This document shows positions 29,833 through 40,353 of a stretch of DNA of 53,882 bases, in pieces (positions within the stretch are counted from its first letter, which is position 1; the number at the start of each line of letters is the position of its first letter). The stretch is taken from assembly GCA_002104985.1 (NCBI GenBank), contig MCGO01000242.1, positions 1 through 53,882 on the forward strand. The letters are read 5' to 3'. The position numbers and the translations under genes were made by a program. Source of the DNA: Rhizoclosmatium globosum (lineage: Eukaryota; Chytridiomycota; Chytridiomycetes; Chytridiales; Chytriomycetaceae). The notes below the pieces were generated by a model. The model searched no databases. It had not been told where the DNA came from and was given only the letters and a program-made list of their open reading frames with translations.

Positions 29833-31463
29833 TTAACGTTCAGGCATAGGAACCATAGGACCTTCATCACAAGATCCCAAAAATTCGACATCTGACTCTG
29901 CGGACTCCCCACTCGTCGTAACTTCTGCCATAACAGAGGACACTTCCTCCGCAACCTGTCCACTGTTCCCTTCCAACAACTCAGTCACTTCTGCAGAAGT
30001 CATACTACGTACTGGGAAATCGTGCTTCGCGTCATTACTAATCCACTCAACCCTTCTTTCAAATTCAGCCAATCCACAAGAATCTTGCTGCTCTTGACGC
30101 GCAATTGCTTCTTGCGCAAAGGACCCAAGCCGTTCCATAGCTCGATCAGCGACTTTAATGAAGGAGGCGAGCATCTGGAACACGTGCACCATTCCTTCAT
30201 AGATTTCGAGGCGGATAGGGCTTTGTGAGAATTGGGAGGTTGCAAATACGATTGATTCGTCGCGTAGGCGTTCTGCGTCGCCGACTTGGATTAGAAGGGG
30301 TGGGAGAGGGGCGAGGAGGTTTTCTTGGGCAAAGAGAGGGGATACGAGGGGGTGTTTGAGGAAGGAGTTGTCGGAAATATACTGTTTGATTTGTAAGAGT
30401 TTGTATTAGTAAAAACTGTGGAAGGGTTTATCACTAAACACTTACAAAGTGCGAACGCGTTTCAGTAATGACGGTGGAATCAATGACTTTTTCGCGGAGT
30501 AAATCGAATTTGCCGTTCTTGAAACTGGGTAGAGAGTGAGACAGGTCGAGCCATGGACTCATGAGAATCACACCGGCTGGTAGAGGGAGGTTGTGAGATG
30601 GACCATTGTCACGGAGCCAGAGAGTCAATGCAAGTGCTAATCCTCCTCCAGCACTGTCGCCGCAGATGATGATTTTAGATGCAGGGCGGCCGTTTGAGAG
30701 GAGGAAGGAATATGCTGAAATGGCGTCATGCAGCGCCAAGGGGAATACGTGTTCAGGAGCAAGTCTGTAATCGATAGCAAGGACACGAGACTTTGCGTGT
30801 TTAGCTAGAGTTGGTTGTAAACAGTTTGTCAGCACTAGAGCGGTTGAACCTTCCCATGTGAAAAGGTGGAAGGGGGAACTCACCAACTTTCCAAGTCAAA
30901 CCACGATGGGTCTTTCTGCTGCAGAGAGCATAGCCACCGCCATGCAAATACAGGACAGCTGGATCCGTGTTTGATGATTCATCCTTGACAGAGTGTGGCG
31001 AAGCAGGGGCAAAGAAGGAGGCATCTGGCCCAGATGCCACGTACTCGACCCATTCCGCCTTGACCAGCCCAGTTGCATCATCTGAACCCATGTGCTCCAG
31101 GACAATATCGTCCCGTCTCTTTAGTGTCGTCTTTGTAATGCGCACGTTTCTGTTTGTTGGAAGGGTCACGTACGAGCGGACTCTTCGTATGCGTTTGAGG
31201 TTGACCTGGGATTCGGCAGTGAGTGCGTTCAAGACCCGGATCGAATTGATGGCGATCGAGGTCTTTGTGTCCCAGGTTGGGTGTGGTTCCAAGGGGCTCG
31301 GTGCCTTGTTTGACAGCACCGAAGTTGGACTGGGTGAACGGCTGTTCGACATCGACATCGACAGCGATTCCGAGGAGAAGCTGGACGAGAGCCGCTTGAT
31401 CTTCTCTTGGATGAGTTTGTAGCCGGCCCCGAGGAGACTGTCGCTGCGTTCCTCTTCTACCAT
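29833..31463 (-). CDS. HSL-type alpha/beta hydrolase (esterase/lipase)
   Basis: Three exons (31463-30884, 30804-30446, 30381-29833) join in phase to give 495 residues. The hormone-sensitive-lipase family marks are present: the oxyanion-hole motif HGGGYAL, YRLAPEHVFPLALHD, nucleophile elbow GDSAGGGLALAL, a putative Asp in IQVGDAERLRDES and the His in GMVHVFQM. An N-terminal ~180-residue region (Ser-rich, then TSIAINSIRVLNALTAE) precedes the hydrolase core, and a C-terminal ~90-residue acidic tail follows. Expected activity is hydrolysis of short-chain or lipid esters. The gene is convergent with the WW/acidic gene and head to head with the small acidic protein at 31.7 kb. Confidence 0.85.
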
Positions 31464-31702
31464 CTTGCTATTTGTAATCTACTTTTTGTTTTTTGTCATT
31501 CAAAGAATCGTCCCACGATTATTAACACTGCCACACTTTCTATCGCATTCTGTCCGAATAGTCGAACTCATGGTATTCATGATAATCTCATCAACGCATC
31601 AAGGACGCCTCCTTTGGCGACTCGATTCAAACATTGCTTTAATCTTGAAACACGGAAAATGGATAAAAGCCCAGACCCACTTCTTATCATCATTTTTAGA
31701 TC

Positions 31703-31954
31703 ATGACAAGCAAGAAAGATTTCGCTATGATGATGGGCGGTGGAGCCTCGCTGAGACTCTCTGGGATCAACTACCCATTTGAAGACGAGGAGGATGAGCA
31801 GGAACAAGCTGCCCAAGTTGCTCCAGCGACTGCCTCACCAACTGACGCCTCAAAACCGACAAATGCAACACAAGAACCTGCAGCATCTCAGACAAGTCCA
31901 ACGTCGCCCGTTGCTTCTCCAGCTTCAAATAGCAGCAATGTAAAGAAAGAATAA
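31703..31954 (+). CDS. Small acidic Ser/Thr/Pro-rich protein, 83 aa
   Basis: An ATG-initiated frame starts MTSKKDFAMMMGGGASLRL, has an acidic patch (FEDEEDEQEQ), then a low-complexity Ala/Pro/Ser/Thr tail ending in NVKKE. No domain is recognised. Its stop lies only 21 bases before the first ATG of the PhoD-like ORF, which is unusually tight for separate fungal genes. That makes either a shared transcript or a downstream PhoD start more likely. Confidence 0.4.
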   Translation: MTSKKDFAMMMGGGASLRLSGINYPFEDEEDEQEQAAQVAPATASPTDASKPTNATQEPAASQTSPTSPVASPASNSSNVKKE

Positions 31955-31975
31955 CTTTGTATTTTAACTTAGTCA

Positions 31976-34101
31976 ATGAAAACATTTTCCTTTTCCCCTG
32001 TTAAAGATTACTTGCCTTCTTCGCATGCCCAGTATCCAGTAATAACAGGAAGGAAAGAATCGGCAGAACACTTGTCAGCCAATTTTCCAAAGATGCTTCT
32101 GACAGCCACCCCCTTCCAGCTCAACCCACTAACGCCTTTGTCTGACTCCAGTCAATTTCGGCAGCCAAACACCCTGGGACCTCTTCTTCGCTTCTCTGAC
32201 ATTTCAAACGGAGTCTGGAAAGGATCTGTTCTTGTGATCAATACACTCAATGGAGCCACTCCAAACTGCGTCCTAAGCACCGGTTCCGTCTCAACCCCGC
32301 TTTTAATTGATTCTTTTGCGGGATACTCTTTCTACCGTTTTGATCTCACAGTCCCTCTGTTGGATCAAAGTCAGCGTATTTCATACACCATCGAATCAAC
32401 ATTCACCAAATCAACACACACCTTCCATATCCCACGTATCTCTGACGAAGCACGATTCACGTTTTGGAGTTGTAACGGGTTCGGAGACGTGGAACACCAA
32501 GACAAACTTGGGCACGCGCCAATGTGGAAGGACTTGTTGAAGAACCATGATCACTCCCCATTTCATATCCAAATTGGAGGCGGAGATCAGATTTATATTG
32601 ATGGACCTATTGACTTGTTTGGAGTTCCATTGCTGAAGCAGTTTTTAGAGACACCGGATATTAATGATAGGGATAAGGTTGAATGGACGATGGAGCATGA
32701 AGTGACTGTGTCTGAGAGATATTTTGTGGGATATGTGCATCATTTTCAGGAGGATGGGTTTAAGGAGGCGTTGGCGCAGATTCCGTATGCTTTTGTGTGT
32801 GACGATCAGTATGTTCCCCCGGCCCCCCTTCCATTCAAATGCCCCTTATTAATTTCTTCAACAATTGTAGCGATATATTCGATGGATACGGAAGCTATCC
32901 CGCAAAGCAACAAGAATCTCCCGTAATTCAAAATATAGGACGTATCGGACACAGGTTCTACCTCCTCTTCCAACACCACACAACATTCGAACGTGCATTC
33001 CAAGACTCTCTCTTCCCCGAAAGGAAAGGATTCAACTGGATAAAACAGTTCGGCCCTTCCACACTCGTCCTCGGTCTTGACAACAGGTCCAATCGGACTG
33101 AACAGACTATCATTCCAGCAGACTGTTGGACCGCGATATGGAGCTCCATTGACGCACGTGTACAAGGTTCACATACACCCATCAAACACCTCTACGTCGT
33201 CGCTACAGTCCCTGTCCTGTACCCTCGAATGGAGATCATAAACAACACAATGGAAGCAATCACGGCACTTCAAAACATGACGCGAACCATTGTTCGTCCG
33301 TTCTCTCAATTCTTTGGTTGGATCGGGTCCGCCACGTTCGGTGGCGGTGCATCACCGCAGAAACAGATTCAGACGGAAGGTACTGTTGTCAAGACGTCGT
33401 TTATGGGTGGGACTGGTGGGAAAAGTGGGCTTTTGTATCGGTTGATGGGGACGTTTGGGCAGCCGGATTTACGTGATGATTTGATTGATGAGTGGACGCA
33501 TCCGTTTCATGTGAGTATATATTCGTCGTTGTACACCGCTTTCAGCTAACTTCTTTTTTTTTGGATGATAAGATTAAGGAACGGAATATGATGGTTGAAC
33601 GGCTCCAAGAGATCTCGAGGACGAAGCAAGTTCGCGTTTCGTTCTTATCTGGCGACGTGCATTTGTGTGGTGTTGGGCGATTTCGAACTGCGGTTGAGAG
33701 TGGGGAGTATAATGTTGCGACAGATTCGCGGGCAATGTATCAGATTATTTCGAGCGCGATTGCGAATGGTGAGTTGGCCGCCTCTGTCAATATTCTTACA
33801 CTATACTGATTCACGATTTCTAGTTCCTGGACCACAAGGAATAATAACATTACTGCACACAAATCCTCGCATTCTCGGACCAAGTATCACGGGAATCGCC
33901 AATACATCGGAAGAAATGTTTGACTTGTTTGAGAAAGATGTGGACGGAACTGTTTTACAAAACAAGCGATTGCTTGCTCGTCGAAACTGGTCGTCCTTTG
34001 AGGCACGCACGGACGGCGCATATAGTGTTCAGATACACGTTGAAAATGGTGATAGTGAATCTATCGCGTACGAGATTGAGATTCCTGTGCTAGAAAAGTA
34101 A
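31976..34101 (+). CDS. PhoD-like phosphatase
   Basis: Four exons (31976-32808, 32871-33510, 33573-33768, 33824-34101) with correct phases give 648 residues. An in-frame ATG at 32093 would give 609 and may be the true start. Motifs fit the fungal PhoD-like metallophosphatase family: IGGGDQIYIDGPIDLFG (metal-ligand Asp pair), DDHDIFDGYGSYP (Asp/His), TFGQPDLRDDLIDEWTH (family signature) and LSGDVHLCGVGRF (Asp-x-His). N-terminal beta-rich strands (SVLVINTLNG, YSFYRFDLTVPL) form the Fn3-like front domain. It is expected to hydrolyse phosphodiesters or phosphomonoesters; the substrate is not readable. Confidence 0.85.
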
Positions 34102-34207
34102 GAGTAGAAATGCAATATATTTGGAATACAAATGCCCCTATTACAATGACATGCAAAGAAACGAAAGATTGAAGAGGAGGGTAAGAAAGTAAGTCATTTC
34201 CCAAGCA

Positions 34208-34718
34208 CTACTGAGTTGTCTTAGCGACAGTTGAAACAGTTTTATGACTCTTGACCTTCTTCCCTGCCACATGATTCTTGGACACAGTCGACTGGTGCGA
34301 CGGTCTCGGCTCATGTAAAATAGTGTTACGCGTTTGAGCCGTATGACTCGACTTTGGAACATGAGTTTTGGTAGAATGCGTGCCCGTATGTTTCGTCTTT
34401 GTCGATTTCGAGACTTTTGTTTTTCCGGCGTGAGACTTTGTTTTTGTTGGACGGTGTGAAGTTCGGGCGTCTGTTAAGGGCAGGCAGGCGCAGTCGTTGA
34501 TTCCAAGGGCGCAGAAGTCTTTTCCGGCCTGGGTTTGGGAGCAGTAGGATTGCCAGTCGACTTTTGGGTTTTGGTCGGGGCGGGTTGATGTGCATTGGTG
34601 GGTTGGTGGGCATGATGAGGCGCTGGTGGGTATTGGTTAGGATTGGTTGTTGGTGGTTGGGAATATACTACCTCACTAATCCCAGGAAGGCGAACGAGAC
34701 AGCAAGAATGATACGCAT
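34208..34718 (-). CDS. Small secreted cysteine protein with basic Lys/His/Thr tail
   Basis: Exon 1 (34718-34672, 47 nt) encodes the signal peptide MRIILAVSFAFLGLV. A 49-nt intron is removed and exon 2 (34622-34208) follows, giving 153 residues. The mature part has six Cys in a fixed frame: SCPPTHQCTS, RPDQNPKVDWQSYCSQ, AGKDFCALGINDCACLP. A long Lys/Thr/Ser/His-rich tail comes after. Signal peptide, small size and disulphide-type Cys suggest an extracellular or wall protein. It is a neighbour and paralogue of the 63-residue gene at 35.1 kb: same exon-1 length and same Cys frame, but without the tail there. Confidence 0.65.
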
Positions 34719-35081
34719 TTGAAAGAAGTAGTTGTTGCATTTGGTTCTGTATCGTTTTGGAAATTTATGGGTCGCTACAAGGTACCCTTGTTGAGGTTAG
34801 TCTTGGCGGACATTCAGCGAGGGTGATCTTTTCTCGATATTATAACTTAAATTATGAACTCTTAAATGACAAATGAGCATCATCAATGAGGTTCCACTTT
34901 GGTCCATCCTTTAGAGTAAACAGTTTCTTGAGCGAGTAGAGGCAGCTTGACGAATTGGATATAGATGCGACACCAGGCGGCTTCAGAGGTAATTTTAAAA
35001 GCATTTGTGATGATAGAAACACATGTTGTTGAAAGTTGTTTATTCTCAGTATTCGTCAGAAATATGAAACAAAGTCCCTTC

Positions 35082-35097
35082 AAAAAAAAAAAAAAAA
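35082..35097. repeat. Run of 16 A residues
   Basis: An A homopolymer lies just 3' of the 63-residue secreted gene (minus strand), in its downstream flank. Confidence 0.9.
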
Positions 35098-35130
35098 GCC
35101 TCATTTTACTCCTGTCATATTGGTTTAAAA

Positions 35131-35369
35131 TCACAAACACGCACAGTCATTGATGTTGAGTTCACAGAAGTTCTTGCCACCTTGACGTTGGGAGCAAAAG
35201 GCATCCCAGTCCACAGTTGGATTCTGCTCTGGCTTTGTTGAAGTACACTTTTGCGAAGACAGACACTTGGAAGAGCTGCGAATGCAGTTAGTGCTTAGTT
35301 ATACGTGAAATCTTTGTCGTGCCTGACAATGCCGAAAAGAGCGAAGGCGACTAAAAGGTGAAACTGCAT
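35131..35369 (-). CDS. Small secreted cysteine protein, 63 aa
   Basis: Exon 1 (35369-35323, 47 nt) codes for signal peptide MQFHLLVAFALFGIV. Exon 2 (35275-35131) codes for SSSKCLSSQKCTS, KPEQNPTVDWDAFCSQR, GGKNFCELNINDCACL and stop. The intron is GC-AG: the donor reads cag/gcacg and a good actaac branch site precedes the acceptor. The GC donor was chosen because it is the only one that keeps frame, and the neighbouring paralogue has GT at the same place. It is likely an extracellular disulphide-rich protein of unknown role. Confidence 0.65.
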
Positions 35370-35535
35370 TTTGGGAATGTGGATTACTGAACTTCTTGTA
35401 AATACGAAATTTGTATTATACAGCGAAGAAACAAGGTTCATGGCGGAAAAATGAACTTATTATTTCTTCAGGATCATAACTTGTATTTCAAACTAATACT
35501 CTGTTAACTTGATAACTAATGACATTGGCTTTCCT

Positions 35536-36374
35536 TTAGAAACCTCCGGCATCATCGTAACCACCCGCATCGTCAAAACCACCAGCATCATTGAAGCCAT
35601 TATCATATCTGTTATCTTCATATCTGTTATCCTCGTATTCTGAAACGTGTGTGTTTCCCCAGCGATCTTGCTCAATGATAGTTTCCTTGAGTAATGTTCA
35701 GTTGTTGGAGGACAATCGAGTTACGACGCCAAAACACAAGCTTACAGAGTAATTTCCATACGCATCCGTACGATCGATAATGGTTTCGTGTGTTGGCATT
35801 CCTCCTCCATAATAGCCTCCACCCATCATTGGAGCACCCATCATTCCCATACCTCCCATCATAGGACCTCCCATCATACCATAATGCGGCGTCATCATGT
35901 GGCTAAGACCTTGGACCGCCAAAACACCGGCGGCACCGCTAACAACAGTTCCCCACGATTAGCAATTTCGTAAAACGTGTCTCTGACAAGAACACTCACG
36001 CAACGGCACCACCAGCCACAGCTGCGCCGGTGCTGATTCCTGGCTTTTGCTGCTGTTGAGGCGCTTGTTGGACGATGATCGGTTGTTGTTGCTGTTGGGG
36101 AATTGGTTGCATCTGTTGGGGAGCCATCATTGGGGTGTTGTAGAGGCCTTGTTGAGGTGGTGGGCCTGGTGGTTGGAGGTACTGCTGCACTGGCATGTCC
36201 CTGTAGATGAATGGATTAGGTGTGGGTTGTTGGTGGTTGTACTAAGCCTCATAGTTCGACTAACCATTGCGACTGACCGGTGGCAGTGTTGACAAAGAAG
36301 TAGCGCTGATATTGGTTCGACCATTGGGATACAAATCCGGGTGGAAGCTGTGGTGGCGGTGGTGGAGCTTGCAT
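35536..36374 (-). CDS. WW-domain, glycine-zipper protein with acidic NDAGG repeats
   Basis: Four exons (36374-36265, 36200-36000, 35938-35746, 35685-35536) give 217 residues in phase. A WW domain (QLPPGFVSQWSNQYQRYFFV, then TGQSQWD) is split by an intron within the second Trp codon. It is followed by a Pro/Gln-rich linker, a glycine zipper (GISTGAAVAGGAVAGAAGVL), a Met/Gly-rich stretch (MMGGPMMGGMGMM) and a hydrophilic region (ETIIDRTDAYGNYS). The end holds repeats of DNRY and DAGGF/DDAGGY. It is a tandem paralogue of the gene at 36.5 kb and more distant kin of the 5.9-kb gene. Function unknown; WW plus zipper suggests recruitment of Pro-rich partners to a membrane or assembly. Confidence 0.65.
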
Positions 36375-36496
36375 TGCGTTCGATAACTTTCGAAAGTGAT
36401 TCTGTTTCCACGTTTTATTATTAATGTGAAAAGTTCCTCCTAAACTGTATGTTTAAAACGTGTTCTCATTTTACTTCTGGTGGTATTGTAATGAAA

Positions 36497-37081
36497 CTAG
36501 AACAAACTATCATTGTCACTATCGTGGTCATAATGATGATGCTCAAATTGACCTCCATATCCACCACCGCCCATCATTGGAGGCGCCATCATCACATAAT
36601 CTGGCGTCGACACCATACTTGCCAGCCCTTGAACTGCCAAAACACCAGCAGCACCACTGATTGCAGTAGCCAATTAGCGATGAAGAATAAAAAGAAACGT
36701 TTCCAAACTCACGCGACAGCACCGCCAGCAAGAGCAGCTCCAGTACTAACTTCGGGCTGACCTTCCTTTTGAGTAGCCTGCTGTTGAACAACGATAGGCT
36801 GTTGTTGTTGGGCTGGCTGCATTTGTTGTGGTGCCATCATTGGCGTCGCGTAAGTGGCAGCTTGGGGTGGAGGGCCTGGCGGTTGCAAGTACTGTTGTGT
36901 TGGAATATCCCTATGTATTAAAGAGAGTTATAATTATGAGAAATCGATGATGCATGTATTTTATCCACCATTGAGATTGTGAGGTGGCGGTATTGACGTA
37001 GAAGTATTGTTGGTATTGGTTGGACCATTGTGCAATGAATCCGGGAGGCAGTTGAGGTGGAGGGGGTAGTGTTCCTTGCAT
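36497..37081 (-). CDS. WW-domain, glycine-zipper protein, short tail
   Basis: Three exons (37081-36969, 36910-36713, 36656-36497) give 156 residues. The WW domain (QLPPGFIAQWSNQYQQYFYV, TSQSQWDIP) is again split at the second Trp codon. A Pro/Gln linker, glycine zipper (STGAALAGGAVASGAAGVL) and a short tail with GGGYGGQFEHHHYDHDSD follow. It is co-oriented with its paralogue at 35.5-36.4 kb and about 120 bases upstream of it, so recent tandem duplication is the simplest explanation. The tail keeps a small His/Asp cluster, recalling the longer His tail of the 5.9-kb paralogue. Confidence 0.65.
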
Positions 37082-37545
37082 TTAGCCTTTCTCAAGTTTT
37101 TTGATGTGTGATGATTCGATGGATTCCCCCGTATTTTGAATAGCAAGTGAGTGCTGTTATAGTATTGGTCAACAACTGAAATTCAGCCTCAAAAAACAGT
37201 CCGTTTTTCGATTTCATTCATCCAAAATATTTGCATTACTCGAATCTCGTGTGAGTGAATGGTAGAATATGAATCAAAAACCAACATGTATGCCTGTCCT
37301 TGAAGTGATAACAACTCATCTTTCTCCTTTTATCTCCTTTTTATTCGTTCTAGTTTATTCAAAATTCGAGAGAGAAGAAAGAAGAAGGGAAAAGAAATCT
37401 CTTTGTCCCACTTGACACTTGAACCACCACATCAAAACAGAGCACACCCTCAGAGGGACGACACGACACGACACGAATACTTCACTAAGGAACATACTAG
37501 TTGACGGGTGATTCTCGCATTTATCGTATTGAATTCTGACGAGGC
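37082..37545. other. Divergent intergenic region
   Basis: This is the shared 5' region of the minus-strand WW gene and the plus-strand SR-like gene, AT-rich with cacgacacgacacgac repeats near 37460. No gene was recognised. Confidence 0.45.
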
Positions 37546-40133
37546 ATGGACTGGACAAGCTATGCACAGTACGCGGCGGCCTACGCAGCCTCTGGAAACC
37601 CAGCGCCGGTGTTGACGCAAGAAGAGTTTTCAGCGTGGATCGGATCCGCAACCTCGGTTCCCGTTCAAGTTGGGCCGCCTCGAATTGGTACTTCATCTCT
37701 CACTCACTCACTTACTCAATTGGTCGCTCTTGCTCCTCGCTGCTGATGCTGTATTTGCCCCTCTTTTTGACTTGGTTCTGACTGTGTATCCTAGGCGCCA
37801 CCCTTCCTGACTCGGAGTTCGCTAAGGCCTACGCAAACTCGATCCAGGCAACTTCGGGGATTCCACCGGGACTGACTAAGGACGAGATTGAAGCATATAA
37901 AGCAGCTCAGAAGAAGGCCTGGCAGGACTACTTTGCTGCGGGTTTGTTTCCCCCTTTCCCTCCCCAAACAATCTGACAATACCGAAACAAACAACAGCAA
38001 ACGCCCAAATCAGGAATCCTTTCGCTGAAACACCAAAACAGGACGAGAAACCTGCTCCTCCTCCAAAAAAGATTTATGATCCCTTCAAAGCGAAACGTGA
38101 AAACTCCATTGCTGCAGCCGCAACTGCTGCCTCTGTACAACAACACCAGGATGCAACATCAACACCCCCACCAGCTGCAACAGAAATCCCCTCTATACCT
38201 GAGCCTACAGCGACTGTATCTCCTGTGACTCCCCCAACTGAAGATCCAAAGGCTGCAGAATCTAAGGTTGTCCAACCCGAGCATCCTACTCCACAGCCAC
38301 AACAACCAGCTACGCAGCAACAAGAACCTCCACAACCTTCAAACAAATTAGTCCTTAATCTGAAGCCGTCAACCCAATCACGCCTCCTTGCTCCCGTCCT
38401 CCTCACCCAAGACCAACAAATTCTTGCCGACTTTGACACGCGTATCGAAAAAGAAGAATCTGCTCTGGCCTCCTACCTCGCCGACCAACAGAAAGCACTC
38501 GAGCGTATTCATAAAGCCATGGAGGTCCGTCGGAAGCAATGCGAGACTCGCGTGGCTGCATTGCAAGAAGCCCGTGAGGCAGAGAGACTTTGTCAAGAAA
38601 CGAGACGCGAGGCGCAGGAGCGAGAAGTCCAACAGCGTTTGAAAGAAGAAAAGGAAGCTGAAGAGCGCCGAATTCAGGAAGAACGTGAGGCGGAAGCAAG
38701 GCGAGCCAATGAACAACAAATGATGATGGAGGCGCAACAATCTCAAAACCAATCCATGCAAGTTCATCATCGTCAGAAGGAGCAGCCACGCGTGACACCA
38801 GCTGTGCCGTTTGTTGAATCGAGAGAACTTGAAGAAGAAAAACAGCCCACTGTCGTAAAACGCACTGTGGGAGGCCGAGAATCAGGTCCAGCCCTCTTTG
38901 TTCCTCCGCCAGAGCCGCCGCGTATCAAAAAGAGTCGCAGTAGGTCCCGCGACTTCCATCACGATCGCCGACGCTATCGAAGTCGCTCTCCTAGAGATAG
39001 ACGTCCCCAGCCTCCGATGGACGTGGAATACGAAGCTTACCGACACCAACGTGAAAGAGACGCGCACCATGATGCTCCCATGCAAGTACACAGACATGAC
39101 TCTCATCCTCACGGATCTATACCCAGACCACCACCCCCACCACCGCCGCCACCACCTCCACCTCCTCCTCAAACAGCTTTCCTAGAAGGTACGAAGCTTC
39201 CTTTTTTTGTCCGTTACTTTATTTCACTATAATCATCCTCTCTAACTCTCTATTCATAATTTCACAAAACAGCCCAACCACAAGAAAAGGCAACTCCAAA
39301 CTCTGATTCAGAAGGCTCTAGTTCTGACTCAGACCCCGACGACAGTCCTAACAAGCCCATGGACCCTTCAACCCGTGAGTCAACCGAAGATCGTCGTAAA
39401 AGACGTCGATCTGATCGTGAAGGGAAAAAACACCGGCGTAAGAGGGAGAGACGGGACGAAACTGACGAACAGCGACGCGAACGGAGACGGTTAAGGAGGG
39501 AGAGGCATGAAGCCAGAGCAAGTGGACGGAAGTTTGATGATGTCGATGGACCGGCACCATATCCTCATCGATATGAATCCACTCGCGATCGGCATGATGA
39601 TGCGGCAGGATACCATCGAATGAGTGGGCATTTCAGGGGTGAAGAGAATCGTGAGCGTCTAGGCACCGATTATCCTCACGAATATGGACAAAGTTTTGTG
39701 GGTCGAGAGTTTGATCGGCGCACTGGGGTTTTTGGGGGTGCCTCAGAGCTCAAAGGTCGGATGTCGTACAAAGTGGCTCCTGATTTGTCAGGTTATGATG
39801 AAGGTGGCACGACTTTGAAAGGATATGATAGAGACCTTTCAGCTAGAAATTACGAGGGTGAGGGACGCTGGAACTCATACCGCGATGAAAACAGAGGGTT
39901 TGGGTATGATGGTCAGAGACACTCGGTTAGACGGCGGGAGGAACCGGGTCGCAGTGGTTTTGTGGCTGGTGAGTCTAAAATTCTTTGTCACTCTTCTGGT
40001 GTTTTTTAGGGTTGTCTTAGTGTGATTTGCCATGACTGAATTTTTTGATTTCTTTCTCGATTTAGACCATCGGGATTTGGACGACAGAGGCTATCATATG
40101 ACTGGCAAAGATGTGCGTCGAGAGGATTTGTGA
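37546..40133 (+). CDS. SR/RD-rich coiled-coil nuclear-type protein
   Basis: Five exons (37546-37687, 37795-37941, 37998-39188, 39273-39968, 40066-40133) give 747 residues with consistent phases. The N-terminus has two short helical Tyr/Ala-rich repeats (YAQYAAAYAASGNP; FAKAYANSIQATSGIP) resembling tandem YA/KH-associated motifs. A disordered Pro/Gln/Thr stretch follows. A Glu/Arg/Gln coiled coil covers about residues 290-410 (ALERIHKAMEVRRKQCETRV onwards). An SRSRSRD-type arginine/serine block, a run of 14 Pro, an acidic Ser patch and a long Arg/Glu/His-rich tail complete it. Such composition is typical of splicing or transcription-associated proteins; no catalytic domain is seen. Confidence 0.65.
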
Positions 40134-40353
40134 AGCAGGATGCTATGTATGAGTTCCTTTTTGCTATGAGTGAGGCTTCTCTTTTTTTGAGTCCTTGAGT
40201 TGTTTCAGAGTGTGTGACGGATCGGAAAAGGGATAAGAAAAAATTCAGTTTGCAAAAAAATTCAGTTTGGGGTTGTGCTTGGGAAGAAAAGCAAACCCTT
40301 ACACGCAGCAAAAAACTGCTTCTGTAATCACAGATCTTGAAGTCTCAAGCAAG

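Noticed and set aside
37355..37696. Minus-strand ORF over the start of the SR-like gene
   Set aside because: It overlaps the plus-strand first exon, which joins in phase to four more exons; no domain on the minus strand.
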